Assembly (NCBI GenBank): GCA_016210285.1 | Contig: JACQUN010000205.1 | Location: 1 to 5,731, forward strand | Reading direction: 5' to 3' | Source: Chloroflexota bacterium | GTDB lineage: Bacteria > Chloroflexota > Dehalococcoidia > UBA1127 > JACQUN01 | DNA length: 5,731 nt | Part shown: piece after piece, positions 1 to 5,731 of the stretch | Position numbering within the stretch: the stretch's first letter is position 1 | How the letters are laid out: each line of letters begins with the position of its first letter | Made by a program: the position numbers and the translations under genes | Notes under the pieces: model-generated | Databases searched by the model: none | Told to the model about the DNA's origin: nothing | The model's input: the letters and a program-made list of their open reading frames with translations, nothing else

Positions 1-2
1 CA

Positions 3-423
3 AGGCAAGGCTTCGGCGAAGGGGAGCTTGCCCGCCTGGCTGAACTCCTGGCCCACGTCGCCACCTCCCAGGGAGCCAAGCCGGAGGAAGCCACAGCCCT
101 GTTCTTCCAGGAAGTTGACTGCTATCAAGGTTTCGTCTCCCTCGAACTGGAGACAAAGAGGGCCGAGGTCGCCGTAGAAAGGCCAGGGCCGAGGCCGAGC
201 GATGGCAGGCTGAAGCAAAGGCCGCCGAGGCGCGCTACGACGGGAAGTTCGTGCTGCGCACCAACACCGATCTCCCCGCGGAGGAGGTGGCCCGCCAGCA
301 CAAGCGGCTCCTGCTGGTGGAGCAGTTCTTCCGGCCATTAAGGACCTGCTGGAGACGCGGCCCATCTACCACTGCCCGGGGTGGGCCAATGTTGGTGGTG
401 AAGTGGGTCATATATCCTGGTAA
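3..423 (+). pseudogene. IS1634-like transposase remnant, frameshifted, fused to a coiled-coil stretch
   Basis: Three reading frames join to give one degraded product. Frame 3 (3 to about 180) is open and carries a helical, Glu/Ala/Arg-rich stretch. A one-base loss near 177-182 moves reading to frame 2, giving EAKAAEARYDGKFVLRTNTD followed by LLLVEQFFR, which resembles the C-terminal catalytic part of IS1634/IS4-type DDE transposases. A second one-base loss near 335-337 moves reading to frame 1, giving IKDLLETRPIYH and then a TAA at 421-423. Repairing the second shift restores the E-x6-K spacing expected around the third catalytic acid. After RPIYH (about 373) the resemblance ends, so the 3' end is truncated too. 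The 5' end runs off the window. The first 60 or so residues do not look like this transposase and may come from another gene. No functional protein is expected. Confidence 0.7.
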
Positions 424-433
424 TTGACCAGTT

Positions 434-478
434 CTTGACCATTATGAGCTTGACCATTATGAGCTTTACCATTATGAA
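434..478. repeat. Three tandem 15-bp direct repeats
   Basis: Copies lie at 434-448, 449-463 and 464-478. The first two are identical (CTTGACCATTATGAG). The third differs at two positions (CTTTACCATTATGAA). A partial fourth copy, ATTGACCA, precedes them at 423-430. The block sits directly upstream of the best promoter for the first regulator, and the third copy supplies its -35 hexamer. Iterated motifs in this position are typical of binding sites for an activator or autoregulator; that role is inferred. The 15-bp period is not a whole number of helical turns and does not match the 11-bp period of PhoB-type boxes. Confidence 0.8.
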
Positions 479-493
479 TTTGGGGGGTATACT
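465..493 (+). promoter_or_regulatory. Sigma70-type promoter for the winged-helix regulator
   Basis: TTTACC at 465-470 and TATACT at 488-493 are separated by 17 bp, the optimal spacing. This predicts a start near 500 and a leader of about 85 nt before the ATG at 586. The -35 box lies inside the third 15-bp repeat, so a protein bound to the repeats would overlap or abut RNA polymerase. The two better TTGACC hexamers in the first two repeat copies have no good -10 box 17 bp downstream. Confidence 0.55.
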
Positions 494-509
494 TCTTGGC
501 GAGTTGGCG

Positions 510-525
510 GTCCACTATGGTGGAC
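510..525. promoter_or_regulatory. 16-bp palindrome, candidate operator or leader hairpin
   Basis: GTCCAC and GTGGAC are perfect inverted arms around a TATG centre. The site falls about 10 bp downstream of the predicted transcription start. It could be an operator for a dimeric repressor or a small hairpin in the leader RNA. The arms are only 6 bp, so the functional reading is tentative. Confidence 0.4.
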
Positions 526-585
526 GCGCGTCGATTTGCCAGACCCGGATAGATATTCATAGACCGGTATCGGAGGGGGTGCCTC

Positions 586-1332
586 ATGCAAGCTCCTTGC
601 CGGCAAAGTGACACCGCCTCGCCAGCAGCCGACGCCAACGTTCCGAATGGATTCCACGCGCGATCCGGAGCCGTCCGGGCTTTCTCCGGGGGCATAGAGC
701 CGTTGCCCCTGCTAGGGAACATCCTTAACATGGATACAGGGGGAAAGCGGCTCCTCTACATCACCACTGAGGATGCCGATGAGAGGCTCTTCGACATCAT
801 GAAGACCTTGCGTGCCGCCGGGGGTGATTGCGGTATCGTCGTTTTCTGTCCCTGCGGCGACCCCGAGCGGGAGGCGATGATCGTGGAGCGCGGCGCTGAC
901 GACTGTATCCCGGTATCGGTTGACCTCGCCTGGCTTCTCACCCGCTTGCGGGCCACCGCGGCCCGCCTCCGCCGCAGCGCGCCAGCCCTCCATCAGGCCA
1001 AGCCCATCGAGGTGGAGCCCTCCACCTATCGGGTGAAGGTGAACGGTACTTCTGTCAGTCTCAGCCCCATGCAGTTCCAGCTTCTCATGGCCCTGTGGAA
1101 CAACGAGGGCAGGGTGGTGACGCACCAAGTGCTGCAGGGCCTGCTCTGGCACGAGACCAGCGCCGCCTCAAGGGAGGCCCTCAAACATCTCGTGATGCGG
1201 CTCCGTCGCCGCCTGGGCCCGATGGGCTATGCGGTTCGTCCCGTCCCCGGGGTCGGCTACCTGCTCGAACAGGCCCCCTTCATCCTGGCCCCTCAGCGCC
1301 AGCCTGTTCCGCCGGTCATGGCAGGCCCATGA
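586..1332 (+). CDS. OmpR/PhoB-type winged-helix regulator with a shortened receiver-like domain
   Basis: This is a predicted cytoplasmic DNA-binding transcription regulator of 248 aa. Residues 141-228 form a Trans_reg_C winged helix: a beta-rich lead (IEVEPSTYRVKVNG), the VSLSPMQFQLLMAL helix, the recognition region REALKHLVMRLRRRLG, and the C-terminal hairpin ending PGVGYLLE. Residues 54-130 resemble the two ends of a receiver domain: KRLLYITTEDADERLF matches beta1/alpha1, and ERGADDCIPVSVDLAWLLTR matches the GADDYLxKPF end. The middle part that carries the phospho-acceptor Asp is missing, and the conserved Lys before Pro is absent. It is therefore probably phosphorylation-independent. GGAGGG at 572-577 supports the ATG at 586. 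Residues 1-48 are low-complexity and do not match the family, so the ATG at 730 (M49), preceded by a weak AGGGA, is an alternative start. No histidine kinase is visible nearby. The tandem repeats and palindrome upstream suggest autoregulation. The protein ends in a Pro-rich tail. Confidence 0.85.
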   Translation: MQAPCRQSDTASPAADANVPNGFHARSGAVRAFSGGIEPLPLLGNILNMDTGGKRLLYITTEDADERLFDIMKTLRAAGGDCGIVVFCPCGDPEREAMIVERGADDCIPVSVDLAWLLTRLRATAARLRRSAPALHQAKPIEVEPSTYRVKVNGTSVSLSPMQFQLLMALWNNEGRVVTHQVLQGLLWHETSAASREALKHLVMRLRRRLGPMGYAVRPVPGVGYLLEQAPFILAPQRQPVPPVMAGP

Positions 1333-1472
1333 CCCCTTGATTCTCCAGGGCGCGGCTCCGCCGGCCCCGGGCCCGTGCCTCGAGCCACCGCCTCTTTCAC
1401 CGGCGGGGCAAGCGTCCAGGGCCTCTATCTGGTGGATTCTGGCAGGCGCAGTCAGCCTGTCCGCCTTCCCGC

Positions 1473-1490
1473 GGTGACGCCTCCGTCACC
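1473..1490. other. Perfect 7-bp hairpin in the 268-bp gap between the two regulators
   Basis: GGTGACG and CGTCACC pair perfectly around a CCTC loop. There is no T-run on either side, so it is not a standard intrinsic terminator. It may be an operator or a transcript-processing hairpin. The rest of the 1333-1600 gap is GC-rich. It holds only short open frames without ribosome sites or recognisable sequence, and I see no convincing promoter in it. Confidence 0.4.
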
Positions 1491-1600
1491 ACAGCACCAC
1501 CGGGACTCCCCCTTTCGTCCCCGAACTGTCACTGCTGTGTCGCTGCAATCTCCCCGGACCAGGGCCTAAGCTGCGCCTGTGTGCGGAAGTTGTCCTGGTT

Positions 1601-2068
1601 GTGGACCCCGGCGACGAGGAGCGGGGGAGGATTGCGCAATTGGTGGCAGGAGCCGGCTACCGGGTGCTGGAGGCCTCAGACTGGCGTGCGGCCCTCTCTC
1701 TCGTGTCGAGCGAGCCGCACGTCCTGGTGCTGGCGGCCAGGGAGGCCATTCCCGCGCTGCTCTTAGACCTGGCGGCGCTCCGCCAGGCGACGGAGGCGCC
1801 CATCCTGGTGCTGGGTGACGAGGGGGCGGTGGCCGAGCGGGAAGCCCTGTCCCTGGGCGCCGACTGGTACTGCAGCCGCCCGGTTTCGCCGGCCCTCCTG
1901 CTGGCCCGCATCCGCTCCTGCTTCCGCCGCTGGCCTCCCGCGGTGACTGCGCCGCCGGGGCCACGCCGAAGGGGGGGTTCGCTACGGCCCACCGGCCCTC
2001 CCGGCAGTGTGGAACGACCCCAGCAGCCCGGAGACTCGCTGGATGGAGGTGAAGTGAGCTTGCGGTGA
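1601..2068 (+). CDS. Stand-alone degenerate receiver-domain protein
   Basis: The product looks like a CheY-like receiver without an output domain. Reading from the GTG, residues 1-26 cover the acidic loop and alpha1/beta2 (DPGDEERGRIAQLV, YRVLEAS). HVLVLAAR (40-47) is beta3, with Ala where the phospho-acceptor Asp should be. APILVLGDEG is beta4. SLGADWYCSRPVSPALLLAR is the beta5/alpha5 end, with Arg replacing the conserved Lys. It should not be phosphorylated and may act by protein-protein contact, perhaps with the upstream regulator. The start is uncertain: beta1 (EVVLVV) lies upstream of the GTG, in frame from about 1586. No ATG, GTG or TTG precedes it after the stop at 1475-1477, so CTG at 1571 or 1577 or a sequence error is possible. 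The last 45 or so residues are Pro/Arg-rich and unlike a domain, and begin near a run of seven G (1971-1977), where a frameshift may have occurred. Confidence 0.65.
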   Translation: MDPGDEERGRIAQLVAGAGYRVLEASDWRAALSLVSSEPHVLVLAAREAIPALLLDLAALRQATEAPILVLGDEGAVAEREALSLGADWYCSRPVSPALLLARIRSCFRRWPPAVTAPPGPRRRGGSLRPTGPPGSVERPQQPGDSLDGGEVSLR

Positions 2069-2142
2069 TGAAGACAGTACAGCCAGGGAGCCGGGACACA
2101 CGGAGCCTTGAGACCAGAAGCTAAGAAGGAGGATTCCAGACT

Positions 2143-2721
2143 ATGCGTAACTCAGCAGTACTGAAGGTCGGCCTGCCGCTGGGAGTGCTGGCGGTGGTCG
2201 CCATGGCCGCCCTGGCCCTGTGGGCCTTCATGGGCGGCGCCACCGGAGGCGTGAAGGACACCGCCGGCATCAAGGGCTTGATCGAGTACAAGGTCTTTGA
2301 CGCCGCCGGCAACCTGAAGGCGAGCAAGGTAATCCACAACACTGATTACCCTGTGCTCCATAACGCCGCGCGAAACAGGCTGGGAGTACAAGGTAACACA
2401 ACAGGGGCAACAAATCCTGAGAAGTTCGCCAGCATCCGGGCATGCAACAATGCAGCTGCTGGTGCCCTGTGTGTGGCTGGCAACCTCACCACCAACGTGA
2501 ACAATCCAATAGACGCTGCGGGAGCCGCTGGAGGCGACGGAGTTTGGTCGGCGGCCGGCACATTTACCGCCACTGGCGCCGCCGGTCCCATCCTGACCCT
2601 GCAGCTTACGGACAAAAACGGGACGGATGCCGACCGCGTGGTCGGCGCCTCCCAGGTTGTGAACATCACGCTGGCACTCAATGACACGCTCGCGGTAACC
2701 TGGACGGTCACTGTCGACTAG
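2143..2721 (+). CDS. Membrane-anchored exported protein of unknown function, beta-rich
   Basis: I do not recognise the family. The 192-aa product has a short basic N-terminus (MRNSAVLK), a hydrophobic segment at residues 9-30 that acts as signal anchor or signal peptide, and then an extracytoplasmic part. The motif IEYKVFDAAGNLK (47-59) recurs in the next gene. It is followed by VIHNTDYPVLHNAARNRLG and an Asn/Thr/Ala/Gly-rich region that looks like alternating beta strands (FTATG, LTLQLTD, VVNITLALND, LAVTWTVTVD at the C-terminus). Two cysteines, C101 and C110, could form a disulfide outside the cell. The style recalls surface or phage-like structural modules, but this is only an impression. 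AAGGAGG at 2126-2132, 10 nt from the ATG, is the best ribosome site in the window and suggests strong expression. The gap from the receiver gene is 74 bp with no clear promoter, so the two are probably co-transcribed. Confidence 0.8.
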   Translation: MRNSAVLKVGLPLGVLAVVAMAALALWAFMGGATGGVKDTAGIKGLIEYKVFDAAGNLKASKVIHNTDYPVLHNAARNRLGVQGNTTGATNPEKFASIRACNNAAAGALCVAGNLTTNVNNPIDAAGAAGGDGVWSAAGTFTATGAAGPILTLQLTDKNGTDADRVVGASQVVNITLALNDTLAVTWTVTVD

Positions 2722-2781
2722 GCATCCTACAAGGGTAAAGACCGTAGAGTTGAACTAAAGGTGAACCGAGTGCGAGGTCAT

Positions 2782-2821
2782 GGGTGGGGCGGGGGGCTTT
2801 GCGGTGGCCCCCGCCCCACCC
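2782..2821 (+). terminator. 14-bp perfect GC hairpin between the two exported-protein genes
   Basis: Bases 2782-2795 pair without mismatch to 2808-2821 around a 12-nt loop. The hairpin begins 60 bp after the stop of the 2143-2721 gene. There is no T-run after either arm, so it is not a canonical intrinsic terminator. It may reduce read-through or stabilise the upstream transcript, setting different levels for the two exported proteins. Confidence 0.5.
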
Positions 2822-2848
2822 CTCGGAAGGGGACAGGTAGATTAGCGC

Positions 2849-3211
2849 ATGGCCGGGAAGAGCAAATACATAGTCTTCGGCGTGGGGATGCTGGCCCTGG
2901 TGGTGGGCCTCTCTGTCTCCCTGTGGATGCTCCTGGCCCGGCCCGGGCCGGGGCCCGGGGAGGCGGGAGCGCCGGCAGCAGGCGGCACGCCCTCGCTCTC
3001 CCAGGCCCTCCAGCAGAGTCTGGGCCTTACGGAGGAGCAGGCTGACAACCTTGCCCGGCAGCTCCAGGAGGCGGGGGGGCCGGCCCCGGCCGCCCCCCCC
3101 GGCGTGAGCGGCCCGGGGGGCCCGCAGGAGCGGTCCAGCATTGGGGACTCGGTGGAGTTTGAGGTGCGGGACGCCTCCGGCAAGCTGAAGCAGCGCGGCT
3201 CCGGACGATAG
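2849..3211 (+). CDS. Membrane-anchored protein, apparently truncated at its C-terminus
   Basis: This 120-aa product has a Lys-containing N-terminus (MAGKSK) and a transmembrane segment at residues 7-30. A Gly/Pro/Ala linker follows, then a charged helix (SLSQALQQSLGLTEEQADNL, 49-68), and a second Pro/Gly-rich linker. It closes with VEFEVRDASGKLK (102-114), which matches IEYKVFDAAGNLK of the preceding gene at 7 of 13 positions, most others being conservative. In the neighbour this motif opens a domain of about 145 residues. Here the frame ends six residues later (QRGSGR, stop). The gene is therefore probably a full anchored protein that lost its extracytoplasmic domain where the recombinase cassette begins, 27 bp downstream. 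The ribosome site is weak (AGGT at 2835-2838, or GGAAGGGGA further up). A short membrane-tethered helix protein that functions as is cannot be excluded. Function unknown. Confidence 0.6.
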   Translation: MAGKSKYIVFGVGMLALVVGLSVSLWMLLARPGPGPGEAGAPAAGGTPSLSQALQQSLGLTEEQADNLARQLQEAGGPAPAAPPGVSGPGGPQERSSIGDSVEFEVRDASGKLKQRGSGR

Positions 3212-3238
3212 CGCCTGGTTGCAGAGATGAGCGTTACC

Positions 3239-4843
3239 TCATATTGCGTTAAGGTGAGACCCTTCGCTCCGCTCAGGGTGACGTGCACGCAATTGCACGC
3301 CGCCGTCGCCAGTGGGGATAACCGTCTCAATGCGGACCCGCCCGTCCTCCACGGTGATGCGCTCCACCACCAGCCGAAGAAGCTGCTGGCGCTCCTCGAA
3401 GGTCATGGCTTCCAGCCCCTGGGCAACCTGGCGGCAGAACCGCTCCAGGCGTTCCAGGGCACGGCAGCTGTCTTGCTCCTGGCGTTCTCGCCGCTCAATA
3501 TCCTGGGCCGCTCGCTCCAGCTCCTCGCGGCGCTGCCTCAGCTTCTGCATCTCCGCCTTGTAGCGGTCCAGTTCCATTGCCTCGTTGACGTAGGCGTCGG
3601 TGATGCGGTCCTCCTGGGCCTTGACCCGCTTCAGCGCCAGGGCCACCTGCTTCCGCTCCGCTTCCAGCGCATCGGGCATCCTGGCGTGGGCCAGGCGACG
3701 CTTGTATTCCTCCACCAGCACCTGGGGTTGCTGAAGCGCTTCCTTGACCGCTTCCCACACGGCCTCCTCTACTGGCTCGGCAAGGAAGGAACCTGGGAGG
3801 CATCGCTTGCCCGTGGAGGACACGCTGGCATCTTCCCGGGTGCAGCGGTAGCGCCTTCGCCCGTTCCGTGCTGCCCCCGTGTAGGTGGCCCCGCAACGAG
3901 GGCACCGGATGAGCCCCCGCAGCAGGTACTGGTGACGCTTGTTGTTGCGCTGAGAGTACACAGAGTTTTGCCGTAGCTGCTCCTGAGCCTGCTGCCAGGT
4001 GGCCGCATCCACGATCGGCGGGACAGGGATGGTGATCCATTCCTCTGGTGGCCTGGGCTTCCGCCCGTTCTTGCGATTCTGCCGATAGGGGTCGGTGGAA
4101 CGCCGCCGTGAGGGGAGCACCCGCTCGGCCCGGTAGTAGAGAAACTCGCCCTTGTTTACCGGGTTCCGTAGAATGCGGTCCACCACCGTGGGCTGCCACT
4201 GGGCCGCGCTCCCTGCGGTGGGGATGTCGCGCTCGGTCAGCCGTTTGGCAATGGCCCGGGTGCTCATGTGCTCCTCCACCAGCCAGTGGTACATCTCCCG
4301 GACCACCACGGCCTGGGAGTCATCCACCTCCAGATGCGCCCGCCTGGTATCGGTCCTGCGCACGAACCGGTAGCCGCAGGGAGCGTGGCCGCCGACGATT
4401 GCCCCGTGCCTGGCCCAGTAGAGCTTACCTCGGCGGGTACGCTCCATAATCTTGGTGCGTTCGTACTCGGCAATAGCCCCCTGCATATGCAGCAGGAGCT
4501 TCCCCTCAGGAGTGTCCTCAACTGAGCCCTTGAGGAAGACTACCTCTACGCCGTGCTGCTGGAACTCCTCCACCAGCAGGACGAGCTTCGCACCGCCGGC
4601 CAAGCGGTCGGGATGCTGGACGTAGAGGTGTTCAACCTCCCCCTGGGCGACCAGGTCCCGCAGGCGGTCCAGGCCGGGCCGCACCAGGTTGTCCCGGGCA
4701 TAGCTTTCATCGATGAACTCCTGGCAGTCCACCACCCCATCCTCCTGCACGTGCGCTCGGAGCTCCCCAAGCTGGCTCTGTATCGTCTCCTCGTGCTCCT
4801 GCCGGTCGGAGCTCACCCTGGCATACAGCGCTGCCCGTGTCAT
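3239..4843 (-). CDS. Large serine recombinase / site-specific integrase
   Basis: The 534-aa protein catalyses double-strand strand exchange through a 5'-phosphoserine link. The N-terminal resolvase domain (about 4-140) has LYARVSSDRQ with catalytic Ser11 and Arg9, HPDRLAGG (Arg80; the usual form is DRLsR) and AIAEYERTKIMERTRRGK at the start of the long helix. The DNA-binding recombinase domain (about 152-240) contains GGHAPCGYRF, the helical MSTRAIAKRLTERDIPTAGS, and VDRILRNPVNKGEF. A zinc ribbon uses C314, C317, C334 and C348. A charged coiled coil (about 392-460) is as expected for large serine integrases, where it sets integration versus excision. The ATG overlaps the stop of the upstream HTH gene (ATGA), and AAGGAGG at 4849-4855 lies 5 nt before it, inside that gene, so translation is coupled. 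All visible key residues are intact, so it is probably active. The natural C-terminus may have been altered: residues 521-530 come from a dispersed repeat. Confidence 0.93.
   Translation of the reverse strand: MTRAALYARVSSDRQEHEETIQSQLGELRAHVQEDGVVDCQEFIDESYARDNLVRPGLDRLRDLVAQGEVEHLYVQHPDRLAGGAKLVLLVEEFQQHGVEVVFLKGSVEDTPEGKLLLHMQGAIAEYERTKIMERTRRGKLYWARHGAIVGGHAPCGYRFVRRTDTRRAHLEVDDSQAVVVREMYHWLVEEHMSTRAIAKRLTERDIPTAGSAAQWQPTVVDRILRNPVNKGEFLYYRAERVLPSRRRSTDPYRQNRKNGRKPRPPEEWITIPVPPIVDAATWQQAQEQLRQNSVYSQRNNKRHQYLLRGLIRCPRCGATYTGAARNGRRRYRCTREDASVSSTGKRCLPGSFLAEPVEEAVWEAVKEALQQPQVLVEEYKRRLAHARMPDALEAERKQVALALKRVKAQEDRITDAYVNEAMELDRYKAEMQKLRQRREELERAAQDIERRERQEQDSCRALERLERFCRQVAQGLEAMTFEERQQLLRLVVERITVEDGRVRIETVIPTGDGGVQLRARHPERSEGSHLNAI
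3253..3282. repeat. Short dispersed palindromic repeat (HPERSEGS type)
   Basis: The minus strand reads GTCACCCTGAGCGGAGCG followed by AAGGGTCTCACC. This matches a widespread class of intergenic repeat in environmental bacterial genomes, known from the spurious peptide HPERSEGS it encodes. The centre can fold as an imperfect hairpin (CCT/AGG and GC/GC arms with mismatches). Here it lies inside the 3' end of the recombinase frame and encodes residues 521-530. Confidence 0.7.
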
Positions 4844-5731
4844 GTCTGCCTCCTTCCCTGGGCCTTGGGCTTGCGGTGCCCCGGCCCCTTCACGTAGGTC
4901 TTGGCGAACTCCAGGAGGGCTTCTGTGGGAATAGCCCAGTTGCGCCCCAACCGTATTGCTGGAAGCTGACCCTTGCGCACCTTCCGTGAAACGGCCTCAT
5001 GGGTCACACCCAGAATGCGTGCGGCGTCACCCGTAGAAACGTATGGCTCAAGCTCATGACTGCCTTTGTTCTGTTCGCTCATGCGAAAATGATAAACGGT
5101 AAAGAGGCCCCTGTCAAGGAGGTGGAAGGCGACTTGTGTGGCAGGACCAACGTTGAAAAGCAATATATATCATTATCCACACACAAAAGGACATATTGTC
5201 GTATTTGTAAATATAGCTATATCAGAGCCTGTCCCATAGACCCCTTGTGTGAGCCGGGCCATGGCGGTGGTGAGGCCGCGTGAATGTCGCTCCTCTCTCT
5301 GCGACCTCGACCTGGGATGCTGTGGGGACAGTCGCTGCCCGGCTCAGTTCCAGCGGGCCCTCGACCAGCCCCAGGGCGCCCGCCCGCTGCGCCACAGCTT
5401 CAGCAGGTTGTGGGTCGTGGCCACCAGGGAGGCCTCGCTGGTGGCGGCCAGCAGCCCTCGTCTCATAAAGCGCCGGAAGCCCTGCCCTTCCTTGACCTGG
5501 CCGAAGACCGGCTCCACCAGGAGGCCGCGCAGCCGGTAAAGCCGGCGTCCCCGCTTGGTCAGGAGCTTGCGCTCCATCCGCTCCCGCAGACCCAGCCCCT
5601 TGGGGATACGCCCGTGGGGGCAGCCCCGTTCCCGCGCCGCCCTGCGCTGCTTCCAGTCCTTGGTGGTGGCGATGAGCAGCTCCGGCCCCTCGGGGCGGGT
5701 GCAGGCGGCGATGTTGGCCTCGCTCCAGTAC

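Larger units (their letters stand above)
3212..5222 (-). mobile_element. Serine-recombinase cassette (HTH protein plus large serine recombinase), borders approximate
   Basis: The block holds two overlapping minus-strand genes with their own promoter and is oriented against the surrounding plus-strand genes. The left border is placed where the interrupted exported-protein gene ends. The right border is placed before the IS1182-type sequence, in an AT-rich stretch. No attachment-site pair was identified, and no cargo gene is present. The borders are inferred from loss of coding similarity, not from terminal repeats. Confidence 0.4.

Overview
The window is GC-rich by eye (about 60-65%), with bacterial Shine-Dalgarno sites and sigma70-like promoters. 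It looks like an accessory island of a high-GC, probably environmental, bacterium. A Chloroflexota (Dehalococcoidia-like) source is my guess, based on the style of the IS1634-like and IS1182-like transposases, the divergent regulators, and an intergenic repeat of the type read as 'HPERSEGS'. The sequence does not prove this assignment.

Layout. Positions 3-423 hold a decayed, frameshifted IS1634-like transposase remnant joined to a coiled-coil-rich stretch. Positions 424-585 are regulatory: three tandem 15-bp repeats, a good -35/-10 pair and a 16-bp palindrome. These lead into a plus-strand series. First is a winged-helix regulator with a shortened receiver-like domain and no phospho-acceptor (586-1332). 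Second is a stand-alone degenerate receiver (about 1571/1601-2068). Third is a membrane-anchored, beta-rich exported protein (2143-2721). Fourth is a second membrane-anchored protein (2849-3211) that stops just after entering a motif it shares with the third. A 14-bp perfect GC hairpin lies between the third and fourth genes.

On the minus strand, 3239-5082 is a two-gene recombination cassette. An excisionase-like HTH protein overlaps a 534-aa large serine recombinase by 4 bp. The pair is read from a near-consensus promoter whose predicted transcription start is the ATG itself, so the transcript would be leaderless. The last codons of the recombinase are supplied by a short dispersed repeat. 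Behind the promoter lies a very AT-rich 60 bp with a consensus DnaA-box 9-mer and a 12-bp palindrome. From about 5223 to the right edge is the 3' part of an IS1182-family insertion sequence, whose transposase C-terminus is encoded on the minus strand.

How it may fit together (inference). The two phosphorylation-independent regulators probably control the exported proteins downstream. The serine-recombinase cassette appears to have landed in, or to border, the 3' part of the second exported-protein gene, and an IS then arrived beside the cassette. No gene outside the mobile functions and the winged-helix family can be given a confident biochemical role.
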